Shown here one piece after another: positions 30,117 through 39,403 of a stretch of 64,000 nt of DNA. The notes beneath the pieces are model-generated. The model worked only from the letters and a program-made list of their open reading frames with translations. It had not been told where the DNA came from and ran no database searches. The position numbers and the translations under genes are program-made. The stretch comes from Symbiodinium natans (lineage: Eukaryota > Sar > Dinophyceae > Suessiales > Symbiodiniaceae), in assembly GCA_905221605.1 (NCBI GenBank), contig CAJNDS010002622.1, positions 82,501-146,500 of the forward strand, in the 5' to 3' direction. How positions within the stretch are numbered: position 1 is the stretch's first letter; every line of letters begins with the position of its first letter.

Positions 30117-31767
30117 GTCTTAGATGCTTTCATCAGCGCCCGCGCCGTCTTGAGCCATCCGCTTCGGTCAGTGCAAAACCCGAGCACTCTTGCGTCATCC
30201 TGTGGTGTGTTATGCACCGCTTGTGATGTGGTGGCAATTGTTCGTCCTGCTCAGCCTCAAGCTGATCTTGAGCAGCTTAAGGAACAGCATTGGGCCAACA
30301 GAGGAGCAGGGAAACGAGGAGACTGAGGGATGAAGAAAGACGCTTTCGCTGCATGTCCCAACAAGAGTCCGAGCATGTGGACGGCTGCAGACACACTGGC
30401 GAGATGATCGCATCAAAGTGGTCTTGCGCAGATTGGGCCGCTCGTATGCAGCATTGTGTACAGTGTGGAGATTCGTGTGTTCCATGATCCGGAGCGTTGA
30501 TCAGATCAAATGTGTGTCATAAAGTTCGTATCAGTTAGTCCCAGAACCAGTTTCGCAGGCTCTGTTAGGACTGCTTGTAAAACACCACCTTTCAGAATTG
30601 CCTGTGGCCGAGCTTCGCTGCGAAAAAGGGTTTGGGGGTTAGGGTTCCTAAGCCTTGGTGCGGGGCTGAGGAGGGGCATCGAGGTCCCTCAAGGGTTTAG
30701 GGGTCTAGGCGGATGTTCAAGAGTCCCCTCCCCATGTGGGAGTTGGGGGGCCCGTTTCTTGAAGGCTGTGACCCCAAGTAAGGGCCCCTACTTTGATTGC
30801 CTCCACCCTATGCTTCGTGCTGTTCGTGGTGGAATGTCCCGGCAGCAAGCCCAACGTGTAGGGCCGGAGGGCATGGGGGGAGGAAGAACGCCGAAGTTGC
30901 GCGCAGCCATAAGTTGGCTCCCCTGCATGGGGCTAGCATCTGCTCTCGGGTCACTATAGTCCACTAGGCGACTTCGTGGTAGGGCTCATTTAAAAAGTAA
31001 CGATCCTCCCCTCCAGAGTGCCCGGCCTACGCCGTTGCAGATCATGGCGCAGACAGTGACACCCCGCTTGCCAGAGTGCGCTGCGGCCTGCACTAGTTTT
31101 AGCCCGATCTGACGAACCTATTTGCGAAGGGCCTTGTGGTCTGGAAGCCTTCCCTGACATACCCGCAGTTGAGATTTATGTCTCCGGCTTCCAAACCAGG
31201 GATCTTCGTGGCTAGACCGATCACGTTCCGCAGAGGCGGACAAAAGTTGTTTTGGGTTTGCGAGGCCTAAGGTCCAGGCCGCAAGACCAGTTCTGGATTC
31301 TAAGCCCTGAACCTCATCTAGGGTTTGAAAGTGTAGGCTTGAAAAGCTTTCAGCCGTGCTTGCCCATCACCCGACGGCATTTTCTGCTGACGACCAGGCT
31401 AAGGGGGTTCCTCTACATTGGGGTTTTTGTGTCCCCTACCAATAAAGCTCCTTATGATACGAGCCGGAAAAAGGGACCCCTCATTCAGGGAACCTCCCAC
31501 GTTGAAAATTCCTTGGGAGCTGGAAAGCCATGAATCTCACCCCCAGAGTCAAACTGCCAAAAAGGGACCCTGTTCTCCCTAATTTATACGAGCCCCTTCC
31601 CTCCACCCTCCCCTCCCCGCTGTCCAAAAGGGGCAAGCTGTTGATTCCTAGACAGGGCCCACTGAAATAGGGCCCATCGTTAAGCGAAGCCATGGCTGGT
31701 CTCGCCCATGCCTTGTCGATACCAGGGGACCCAGAGGTCTCTTAGCCGATGGTTTGGAGGGGACTCA
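30117..31767. other. Long stretch without confident exon
   Basis: Mostly unique. Weak candidates: 31041-31095 after CGCCGTTGCAG (reads MAQTVTPRLPECAAAC), and a Gly/Arg-rich frame at 30600-30957. No repeat arrays except scattered TTTAGGG words. Confidence 0.4.
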
Positions 31768-31825
31768 AGGGTTTAGGGTTTAGGGCTTAGGGCTTAGGGT
31801 TTAGGGTTTAGGGTTGAGGGTTTAT
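31768..31825 (+). repeat. Telomere-like tract, G-strand
   Basis: Seven TTTAGGG/GCTTAGGG units. Confidence 0.9.
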
Positions 31826-32217
31826 GGCAAGGCGGGCGAAGTCTCTTGGGAAAAGGGCAGGGGCTCAGGATTGACCATCGCCCTGAATTTCAGGGTCATT
31901 CTTAGAGGTTGCCGAGCTGAGGGCTTGCAAGAAAGGGAATGCTAAACGCTAAACCCCTAAGCCCTAAACCGGAGGCTTCGAGTTTGCAGTTCCGGGTTTT
32001 GTGCTTCATAGCACCCCCCCGTGCTCACAGCCACCAAGGCTCCTTAAACCCTCAAAGCCCAGGCAACGCTGAGCCCTTATCGATGTAAAAGGAGGGGCCA
32101 TGACCCCGCAAGGAGCGTCAACTGGGTTACACGATGATAAATACGGTGTAGGCCCCTGCACACTGAGAGACCGTATGAGCCCGCACATGCAACCTAAACC
32201 CTAAATGCTAAACGGCT

Positions 32218-32397
32218 AAACGGCTAAACCCTTAACCCTTAACCCTTAACCCTTAACCCTTAACCCTTAACCCTTAACCCTTAACCCTTAACCCTTAACC
32301 CTTAACCCTTAACCCTTAACCCTTAACCCTTAACCCTTAACCCTTACCCCTTAACCCTTAACCCTTCACCCTTCACCCTTAACCCTTAACCCTAAAC
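32218..32397 (-). repeat. (CCCTTAA)n variant array
   Basis: About 24 tandem CCCTTAA heptamers, nearly perfect, with two CCCTTCA and one CCCTTAC. The complement TTAAGGG differs from TTTAGGG by a T-to-A change, yet the array is homogeneous. It starts after CCCTAAACGGCTAAACGG words and ends in CCCTAAAC. Confidence 0.97.
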
Positions 32398-32448
32398 TGA
32401 ACAGAGACGTCCACAAGCCATGGACAGCTTCGCATCTAACCTTAGATG

Positions 32449-32540
32449 TTGGGATGCTCCCCCTTATACAAACAGTCCTTAGTAGGGATTAGTGTTAGAG
32501 TACCTCCCCTACTATAGTCCCAATTAAGGGCTGTTAGTAT
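32449..32540. mobile_element. Family-1 MITE-like element, copy 3 (right end truncated)
   Basis: Left end TTGGGATGCTCCCCCTTATA and internal ACAGTCCTTAGTAGGGATT match the family; the right arm GGGCTGTTAGTATGA runs directly into CCCTAAACCC, so the last 15 bp are missing. Confidence 0.7.
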
Positions 32541-32724
32541 GACCCTAAACCCGAGTGCAGTGCGGGTGGCGAAACCCTTAAACCCTAAACTCTAAAACCC
32601 AAACCAAGTACCTTAGATGCGCAAAAGAGACGCAACACCGGCCCTTTTACGAAGGCTTGCCGAAGGCTCTGTGCGGAAGCCTCCGGCTCGCAACGCTGGG
32701 GTGGCGCGGCGGCCGGTGGGTGAG

Positions 32725-32765
32725 TTTAGGGTTTAGGGTTTAGGGTTAATTAGGGTTTAGGGTTT
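32725..32765 (+). repeat. Telomere-like tract, G-strand
   Basis: TTTAGGG units interrupted by AATTAGGG. Confidence 0.88.
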
Positions 32766-33035
32766 AAAGCTTAGGATTTAGGGTTTGGGGATTTGGTGCT
32801 GATAAGGTTTGGGGCCTGGAGTCAAGGGATAGAGGGACGATGGGCTTTGGCTTGGGAGGTTTTTGGGGTTAAAATCAGGGCCTCAGAGCATCCGCTCCCC
32901 TTTTCCGAGCTCCCCTACGCAAAAAAATAGCTCGCGTTCCCCATTGTTTAACAAGAACCTTGCTGATGAAAAAGGTATACCGACATGGTGCTTGAGCCTC
33001 ATGGATTGAGGATGCTCCCCCGCCCGCCCGCCCAG

Positions 33036-33135
33036 GTCCGGCAGAGCAGCAAGTGCTTCTGGAACGGCTGCCCACGCTGATGCAGCGGCTGCATGCGTGG
33101 CTTCTTGAGTCTGCTTCCCCACTCTTGATTCCTAG
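33036..33135 (+). CDS. Candidate exon, Leu-rich helix
   Basis: A very pyrimidine-rich acceptor (CCCGCCCGCCCGCCCAG) precedes PAEQQVLLERLPTLMQRLHA then WLLESASPLLIP; donor CCTAG|GTCCTA. The minus strand is open too, but without matching splice signals. Confidence 0.48.
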
Positions 33136-34147
33136 GTCCTAAGCGCCTGAAGACCCTGAGGCATCAGCTATGAGGTGTGGAAAGGGAGGGGGTTTATTGA
33201 AATTGTGGAGTACCTTCTCTAAGGCTAAACGCAATGTGACCCAACAGAAGTGCATGTGATTTAGCTCCCCGATAGTCCAGTTTCAGGTTCGATGCAGTTT
33301 GAGTGGCCGTGGAGAGATGTGAACGGCTTACATTGAATGCAGTGGCAGGGAAACCCTAAACAAGAACGAGATGGAGTCAGAAAACTCCTAGAAGCCCTCG
33401 GCATTCAAGAGATCATCCCCCAGGACAACGCCTGCAACATCTCAACCCTAAATCCCAAACCCTGAACCCCACACCCAGCCTCTTGTAAGGTTTGGTTTGG
33501 GAAATCCTGGCCTGGAAGAAGCTCTGAAGCTCGGACACGAACCATGCACCACCCCGGCTGTTGATCTCCGCTTTTGGGGCTTAGCGGGGTTTTAGGGGCC
33601 AACATCCAGAAAAGAGAGAGAGAGAGAGAGAAGCCTGCGGAAAACGGCTTAGAGCTTTGTCCTGTCGAGTCCTTAGGGGCAGTTTCCGTCGGCTGAACAC
33701 GAGGCCTGCCTTCACAAGTAGGAGTGGTTAACTGGCATTCCGCTGTCGCTGATTGTAATCCATGCCAACAACTGCTGCCGTGAAGCCCGCATGGCTCACA
33801 ATGATGTTCGGACAGATTGCCAATGTCAATATTTGGGAAAATATTTGTTAAAATTACCGGGAGCGGTTTGTGCTGTATCACCGTCATTTCGAGCATGACC
33901 TGGCTGTCATCTTCGGGTATATCTGCAACACAACGAGGCCTTAAGGCCTTGAGGGCTGTGGGAGGTTGAGATGAACAATGAAGACCTTCATCTGTGCCTC
34001 AGCTTTGCCGACTTTGGGGACTTTTGGGGGCACGGCTCTTCTGGAGACTCTAAATGCTGGCCGGTCCCTCTCTACAAACGCACTGAATCCACAGAACGCC
34101 GCCGAATCCCCCAAACCATCCCAAAGCTCTCAAACCGAAAACGTCCT
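33136..34147. other. Non-coding stretch
   Basis: Unique sequence with a (GA)n run near 33615-33635. A + frame at 33990-34125 (DSKCWPVPLYKRTESTERRR) is a weak candidate. Confidence 0.4.
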
Positions 34148-34258
34148 GAAACCCTAAACCCTAAACCCTAAACCCTAAACCCTAAACCCTAAACCCTAAA
34201 CCCTAAACCCTAAACCCTAAACCCCGATTAAACCCTAAACCCTAAACCCTAAACCCTA
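34148..34258 (-). repeat. Telomere-like tract, C-strand
   Basis: About 15 CCCTAAA units with one interruption. Confidence 0.97.
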
Positions 34259-34359
34259 CTCCAAAGAATCCCCCCAAAGGCTGCGCACTTTCCACCCCCG
34301 CGGGCCGCTGGCTGCCCACCTTGCAACGACGGACCACTGGTTCTTGACGTTTCAGGTTT

Positions 34360-34520
34360 CATCGCATATCATAGTTTAGTAATATCCTAATATTGCTTAT
34401 GAAAGAGCATAAGATCATATCATAGTATACTCACATTGCTTATAAAAAAAGTCCGTATAACATCATATCATAACAAAACAGGCTATTATAACTATTCTTG
34501 TAGTATCATGGTATATCGAA
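34360..34520. other. AT-rich island
   Basis: Sharp drop in GC. ATCATATCATA words recur (34410, 34462) together with TTGCTTATGAAA / TTGCTTATAAAA, suggesting a decayed duplicated or inserted element. Confidence 0.5.
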
Positions 34521-34774
34521 ATTCGTGCTTTTGCTGTTGCGATTCTCATTGCTGCTGTCATGGGTCGGGGGACCGCGTCGCCGCCGGACTGTTTCGGAGC
34601 CTTGAGTATTGAGAAGATCGCGCCTTAGTTGGGAGTTCAAAGGGCCCTGAGTCCTAAACCCTAACATTGGAAGTTCCCTTCTGCGCTTGGCTCTACGTCT
34701 CTGAGGGACTCAGGGGGGGAAGCACACGCGCCTCGAAGCTCCTGAGATGAGATGGGAAGGGTTGATGTATGTAT

Positions 34775-34832
34775 GCATACATATATATATATATAATGTA
34801 TGTATGTATGTATATATATATATACATATACA
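34775..34832. repeat. TATG/TA microsatellite
   Basis: TATATATATA and GTATGTATGTATG runs. Confidence 0.9.
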
Positions 34833-34879
34833 CCCCCTTGAAGTTCAGCCCTAAACCCTAAACCCAAACCCCCTTTCAG

Positions 34880-34980
34880 AGCGCAACCGAAGGAAACGCC
34901 TTCCTTCGTCTTCCCGTTGCGCAAGCTACCGCCGCGCACGCTCAAGGCAACGGACTTAGAGGGCTGCTCGTGGGTTGCTG
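34880..34980 (+). CDS. Candidate internal exon
   Basis: Acceptor CCCCCTTTCAG and donor GTTGCTG|GTGTAA enclose 101 bp reading PKETPSFVFPLRKLPPRTLK then ATDLEGCSWVA. Good codon bias and splice sites. Confidence 0.5.
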
Positions 34981-35029
34981 GTGTAATGAACATAGACGAT
35001 AACATGGGGGGGGGGAGGGCCCGAAATTA

Positions 35030-35119
35030 GGGGTACCTTATTGGGGTCCTTGTTAGAAGGGAATCCTACTATTTGGGGTCGATATCATGGGTTTCGTATT
35101 TTCGTGAACTCCCATAAAA
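35030..35119 (+). repeat. Family-3 dispersed repeat, copy 3
   Basis: GGGGTACCTTATTGGGGTCC ... GGGAATCCTACTATTTGGGG ... GTATTTTCG ... CTCCCAT, close to the copy at 23899. Confidence 0.6.
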
Positions 35120-35350
35120 CAAAAATGGGAGCATGTTTGATTTTAGTTGGGGGGTTGGGGGTGTAATGTTAGGGGGAGGGATTGAGGAACGCATCAGTTT
35201 GTCTTATGACACCATGGCACATGAAGGGCTTTGGGTGTTTCGGGCTTAGGGGCATGTAATCGCCAATTATGTTGCCATGGGCATGTTCCGGAAATTCTCA
35301 CCACCCACGCCTCCAGAGGGGTCTGAGTCGAGGCGCTGGTCTTGGCCTGT

Positions 35351-35483
35351 GGCGGTGGGCCGCTGCCGCAGACGCAGCTGGGTGCGCCACTCCCACAGTC
35401 ACAGCCCTACGCCCAGGCCCCCTACGCCCCCTACGCCCACTCCCACGGCCTTTCCGGCCTTTCGTGGGGGGCCGTGGGGAAAG
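35351..35483 (+). CDS. Candidate exon, Pro/Gln/Tyr-rich
   Basis: Reads GGGPLPQTQLGAPLPQSQPY then AQAPYAPYAHSHGLSGLSWG with donor GGAAAG|GTGGGT. The Y-A-P/Q-rich composition suggests a disordered region, as in RNA-binding proteins. The 5' boundary is unclear. Confidence 0.38.
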
Positions 35484-35932
35484 GTGGGTGGTGGGGTGGG
35501 GGGGTTGGGTGGGAAGGTGATGGACGGAGGTTCCCGAACTCCGTGCTGAACGATCCGAACTCACTGCCCCTCTGCATGTCGTAAGAGGGTTTAGGCCCAA
35601 TCCCTGATTCCCTAAGCCCAAGTCGAAACCCTAAAGGGCTGCGGAGATTTTCGAGGTTTGGTTGGAGTCTTAGCAGATCCGTGTGGCTACTGGCTTGAAA
35701 CAATCCAAGCACCCAAAAGCCCGAATGCCTGCCTCAAATCGTTAGAAGCTTCTCGGTGCGTTTTCCCCATCTTTGAGGGGGTCGTGCCACTCTTCCCCGT
35801 CCTCCGATCCCGGGCTGTTTGTCGGTACTTCAAGCAATGTCTAGTCTAGTCTAGTGTTTGTCACGACCGGCCCTGGGGGGGGGGGATAATTTTGCAGTAT
35901 TCTGAAATTTTGGGATTCCATCTGTCTTATAG

Positions 35933-36017
35933 GTTTCGCTGCGGGGATGGCCGTGTGACATGTTTTCTGCGACCCTTGAAGGCACCATTCTCCTGACAGT
36001 CTCAATTATCCTGCAAG
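35933..36017 (+). CDS. Candidate internal exon
   Basis: Acceptor CTGTCTTATAG|G and donor CTGCAAG|GTGGCC enclose 85 bp reading FRCGDGRVTCFLRPLKGTIL then LTVSIILQ. The second half is beta- or membrane-like. Confidence 0.5.
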
Positions 36018-36172
36018 GTGGCCTGCGTGTCAGCTACAGGCTTGTCCTACACCCTAAGCCCTAAACCCTAAAACCCTGCAATGTGGACGTACAGTTCAGC
36101 TAAGCGGGCGGCCCAAAAAAAGGGCCCTAAAACCCCTCATCCTGCCCCCTCAGAGTCTCCATTTCGGCTCAG

Positions 36173-36249
36173 GTTCGCGCTCTTGGGCCCCACGCGGCTG
36201 GCCGGGGCGTCCTCGGACCTGGAGGGACTCCTCCTGACGCCCCAGGAGG
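36173..36249 (+). CDS. Candidate internal exon
   Basis: Acceptor TTCGGCTCAG|G and GC donor (GAGG|GCGTTT). Reads FALLGPTRLAGASSDLEGLL then LTPQE; GC3-rich. Confidence 0.42.
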
Positions 36250-36435
36250 GCGTTTTGTGTTTGAGTGGTTTACGACTTTTTTGGGGGGTTTTAGGCTTGT
36301 GGGGGGATCTGGGGCTTTTGAGGATGTGGGTTCGGGGACGTTGGGCGTTGGGTTTGGCCTTGCTGGGGCTTAGGTTAGGATGGTGCAGGGCCAGGGTTTG
36401 AAAAGTTTTTCGGGGCTGCTCGGGGCTGCTTCCAG

Positions 36436-36495
36436 GAGTATGTCCTCACGACCTTCGTGTACTACCTGGTGGCAGAGCCGCCTCCACCATCCAAG
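36436..36495 (+). CDS. Candidate internal exon, 20 codons
   Basis: Acceptor GGGCTGCTTCCAG and donor TCCAAG|GTCAGG enclose exactly 60 bp, phase 0, reading EYVLTTFVYYLVAEPPPPSK. One of the cleanest small exons in the window. Confidence 0.6.
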
Positions 36496-36530
36496 GTCAG
36501 GTGGTGTAGGATCCCATAACATCCCAGAAC

Positions 36531-36632
36531 TTGGGATGTCCCCCCTTATACTAACAGTCCTTACTGGGGATTACAACAGGGGGTACTAGAATCGGTATTA
36601 AAGGACTGCTAGGATATCGGGGATTATTCCAA
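36531..36632. mobile_element. Family-1 MITE-like element, copy 4
   Basis: Left TTGGGATGTCCCCCCTTATA, right reverse complement TTGGAATAATCCCCGATATC; inner arms ACTAACAGTCCTTACTGGGG and AAAGGACTGCTAGG. 102 bp, located 35 bp downstream of a candidate exon, so probably intronic. Confidence 0.72.
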
Positions 36633-36721
36633 CCCATGCCCCTAAACCCTATAGACCTTGGACCCTCAACCCTTCAAAGACCCTAGAGACTCTAAAGCCC
36701 TCGAGCCTCGACCTGAAGCAG

Positions 36722-36837
36722 GCCTCCGGCACTGGCAGCTCCAGTTCCACAAACCCGAGCTCCTCTGGGACTACGAACCCAGGGTCACAGGGCCAGACGC
36801 CTGGGCTGCAGCTGCTAATAGGGCTCAGAGCCCATGA
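36722..36837 (+). CDS. Candidate terminal exon
   Basis: Acceptor CTGAAGCAG. Reads LRHWQLQFHKPELLWDYEPR then VTGPDAWAAAANRAQSP, ending at TGA 36835-36837. Strong GC3. A Ser/Gly/Thr-rich alternative frame (SGTGSSSSTNPSSSG) is also open. Confidence 0.45.
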
Positions 36838-37015
36838 GGACTTCGGTTTTAGGTCTTGTAGGGCCTAGGTTTCCCAAATCAACCTGTCCCTTTGTGAGGG
36901 CATACGGGGCGACTCCAATTTTGAGAAGGACCGTGTGTCATGAAAAGAAATGGATGCTTTTTGGGGGGGATCTGTGGTTAGAGTATCAACCGAAATGCGT
37001 GCCCATTTTCTGCAG

Positions 37016-37120
37016 CTATCGGCCTCCGTACCCGCCTCACCTCACTTGTGCTTGTGCCTTGCGGACCTTGGTGCCGCATGGAACTTTCCAGATTCCCAAC
37101 CCTTGAATCCCGAAGTCCCA
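37016..37120 (+). CDS. Candidate exon
   Basis: Acceptor CATTTTCTGCAG followed by LSASVPASPHLCLCLADLGA and AWNFPDSQPLNPEVPT. The 3' end is uncertain. Confidence 0.36.
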
Positions 37121-37191
37121 ACTGCTAAGCCCTCAGCCGCTACATCAACCCTAACAAAACCCCATTCCCCCCATTCCCCCCATTCCGCCTG

Positions 37192-37217
37192 CCCCCCCCC
37201 CCCCCCCCCCCCCCCCA
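37192..37217. repeat. Poly-C run
   Basis: About 24 C. Similar C runs lie at about 16629-16669. Confidence 0.9.
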
Positions 37218-37599
37218 AAACACGTTTTGAGGATTCCTCCAAATCAACCCCGCAAAGAAGCCTCGCTACACGCCCCGAACCTGTATGTAACCCCGGGTTT
37301 TGGGGTGTGTTTTGAGTACGTGCTTCCAAAACCCTAAGCCCTAAAAATCCAAAACCTAACCAAGTTTACCCTAAACACCCTGAACAGCCTAAACACCCTA
37401 GAGCCCCAAACGCCCTAAACCACAGAACGCACAAATCGAGAAGTGTACCAAGCCGAAACCCTAAAACCCTAGACCAACCCTAAAAAGCCCTAAAAACCCC
37501 CTAGAAAAATAACAACACCCTATAAAACACCCTAAGAAAACCCCCCCAAAAAGCCCTACAAAACCCCAAAACAAATCTCTAAACCAGTCCAATAAGCAG

Positions 37600-37681
37600 T
37601 GAGGGGCTCCATGGTCGGTACCTGGGGTGGGTCCTCGCGGTCGAGCCGGCAGTTGGGGGCCCTCAGCTCCACATACGACAG
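37600..37681 (+). CDS. Candidate exon in a telomere-bracketed island
   Basis: Acceptor CCAATAAGCAG and GC donor (GACAG|GCTGGG) on +, reading GSMVGTWGGSSRSSRQLGAL. The minus strand also reads well (SLSYVELRAPNCRLDREDPP) with a GT after CCCAG, so the strand is uncertain here. Confidence 0.35.
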
Positions 37682-37693
37682 GCTGGGGATTTT

Positions 37694-37770
37694 GGATAGG
37701 GTTTAGGGTTTAGGGTTTAGGGTTTAGGGTTTCGGGTTTCGGGTTTAGGGTTTAGGGTTTAGGGTTTAGG
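37694..37770 (+). repeat. Telomere-like tract, G-strand
   Basis: About 11 TTTAGGG units with two TTTCGGG variants. Confidence 0.95.
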
Positions 37771-37900
37771 GAGGGCCGAGGGCTTCTTTTCTTTTTTTTT
37801 TTGGGGGGGGGAGGGGGGGCGAACGCGAAGGGGGAGGGGATGTGTAGGGCAACAGGGTTTTTGGGTGTAGGGTTTAGGGTTTAAGGGTTTGTGGCGGCAG

Positions 37901-37983
37901 GCTCTTGCTCGCGCACATGCAGACGCATCTGCCCCACCGGCAGTATGAGGCTCGCGCGCAGGAGACAGCCAGTAGGGTTGCCT
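37901..37983 (+). CDS. Candidate internal exon
   Basis: Acceptor TTGTGGCGGCAG|G and canonical donor TTGCCT|GTAAGG enclose 83 bp reading LLLAHMQTHLPHRQYEARAQ then ETASRVA. Immediately downstream of TTTAGGG words. Confidence 0.55.
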
Positions 37984-38055
37984 GTAAGGAGTCCAAGTAC
38001 CTAAAGCCCCCAAAAGCTCGTAAACCCTGTAAACCCCAAAAAAGCTCAAAAACCC

Positions 38056-38084
38056 TGTAAACCAAACCCTAAACCCTAAAACCC
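38056..38084 (-). repeat. Short telomere-like tract, C-strand
   Basis: Three CCCTAAA-type units. Confidence 0.8.
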
Positions 38085-38098
38085 TGTAAACCTGAAGC

Positions 38099-38179
38099 TC
38101 CGAAGGAGTCCCGGGCCTCCCTGTTCTTCACCCGGCTGCTGCATGAGTTTCTCTTCGCTACTCGGCGGTGGTCGTCGTG
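38099..38179 (+). CDS. Candidate internal exon
   Basis: Donor TCGTCGTG|GTAAGG is canonical; the acceptor (ACCTGAAG) is weak. Reads SKESRASLFFTRLLHEFLFA then TRRWSS. Confidence 0.48.
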
Positions 38180-38296
38180 GTAAGGGGTTCGCAGTTCCCG
38201 AGCTAATGTTCAAAGGCAGAGAGTCTTGCCTAGTAGGGCTCTAGGGCGCAACCTCCTCCAAAAGCCTCTCTAGGATTGAGGCTTTCGGGTTTAAAG

Positions 38297-38358
38297 TGTT
38301 TAGGGTTTAAAGGGTTTAGGGTTTAGTGTTTAGGGTTTAGGGTTTAGGGTTTAGGGGT
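38297..38358 (+). repeat. Telomere-like tract, G-strand
   Basis: About eight TTTAGGG units with AAAGGG and TGTTTAGGG variants. Confidence 0.9.
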
Positions 38359-38390
38359 ATGGGTTCAATATCCCTGAATTCCAATCCCAG

Positions 38391-38513
38391 GCACAGCTGC
38401 CGTTCGGAGCAGGTAGCTTCGGGACCTGCACCTCAGACGTGCGGCTGCAGCCCGCGGCCCTTCACGCGAGTCGGTTGGCCTCGTGGCGAGAGTCCCTAAA
38501 CGCTAAACCCTAA
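38391..38513 (+). CDS. Candidate exon ending in a telomere-derived stop
   Basis: Acceptor TTCCAATCCCAG. Reads AQLPFGAGSFGTCTSDVRLQ then PAALHASRLASWRESLNAKP, and TAA at 38511-38513 is supplied by the CCCTAAA tract. A GC donor (GTG|GCGAGA) is an alternative end. Here the flanking tracts are G-strand left and C-strand right, opposite to the usual bracket. Confidence 0.45.
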   Translation, partial: AQLPFGAGSFGTCTSDVRLQPAALHASRLASWRESLNAKP

Positions 38514-38558
38514 ACCCTAAACCCTAAACCCTAAACCCTAAACCCTAAACCCTAAACA
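38494..38558 (-). repeat. Telomere-like tract, C-strand
   Basis: Eight CCCTAAA units. Confidence 0.95.
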
Positions 38559-38677
38559 ACTCTAAACCCGCAGCCCTGCGGGTGGCAAGAACACAAACCC
38601 CAGACCCTGGATCCGAAAAACCCTAAACCCTAAACTCAAACTTTACGGGTTTCAGATGAAGTTTCAGGGCAATGTTT

Positions 38678-38750
38678 GTGGTTTAGGGTTTAGGGTTTAG
38701 GGTTCAGGGTTCAGGGTTCAGGGTTCAGGGTTCAGGGTTCAGGGTTCAGT
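38678..38750 (+). repeat. Telomere-like tract turning into (GGGTTCA)n
   Basis: Three TTTAGGG units followed by seven to eight GGGTTCA heptamers: a point-mutant telomere word amplified in tandem. Confidence 0.93.
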
Positions 38751-39285
38751 TGGCACATCTCATCGGGCGAGCGGGAGGGGCTTGGAAGCACGGGACGGGG
38801 AGAGGGGCTGATCCAAAGGGAAGCCTGTGAGAGAACTCGAAAACGTAAGAGGGGCATCAAGCGAGGAAAATCCTCAATGCCGGGGGGAGCCTTCAAGGAT
38901 GCCTCAGTAGGCAAGGCAACGAAAGAGAGAAAGAGAGAAAGAAATAAAAGGGAGAAGAAGAATGCAGCAAATAAATATACATGAGCAGAGACAGAAAAAG
39001 ACAGAGATAAAGAAAGAAAGCAGGAAAGAAAGGAATCGTGGGAGAAAAACAAAAAGAGAAATGCATGCACGCGTAAACACCGAAACAAGCAAGGAAATTA
39101 TGCACCTAGTATAACATACCGAGTAAATGCACAAAAAGGAAGATAACCGACAAAACGAGCGAGAGAGTGATAGAGCAAGAACGAAAGACGCCCGCACGTC
39201 CAAAGCATGTCGTGCGGGAAGCATTGTACGTTTTCGGAGCACCTCTGGAGAACAGGGAGGATCTCAAATCAGCCCCCCCCCCCCC
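38751..39285. other. Purine-rich non-coding stretch
   Basis: GAAAGAGAGAAAG and AGAAAGAAAG words from 38920 to 39170. No supported exon. Confidence 0.5.
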
Positions 39286-39291
39286 CCCCAG

Positions 39292-39403
39292 AGCCGATGT
39301 ACCATTTCGCTTCGAAGTGCTCGCGGACTGCGTGGGGAAGGTTGAAATTCCTGACCTCAAGCTCCAAGAAGGGAAGAAAGACTGTTTTTACCTTAGTAGC
39401 TGA
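39292..39403 (+). CDS. Candidate terminal exon
   Basis: A run of 17 C plus AG forms the acceptor. Reads ADVPFRFEVLADCVGKVEIP then DLKLQEGKKDCFYLSS before TGA at 39401-39403; it looks like a beta-rich folded fragment. A GT donor (GGGAAG|GTTGAA) is an alternative end. Confidence 0.5.

Noticed and set aside
32883-33122. Minus-strand Ala-rich frame (THAAAASAWAAVPEALAALP)
   Set aside because: Complement of the + exon at 33036-33135, which has a polypyrimidine acceptor and a stop/donor.
33405-33896. 163-codon minus-strand frame
   Set aside because: Long but without codon bias, domain or splice signals, and it crosses a (GA)n microsatellite.
36722-36837. Ser/Gly/Thr-rich frame (SGTGSSSSTNPSSSG) as the coding frame
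   Set aside because: The alternative frame (LRHWQLQFHKPELLWDYEP) has better third-position bias and ends at a stop, so it was preferred, though not proven.
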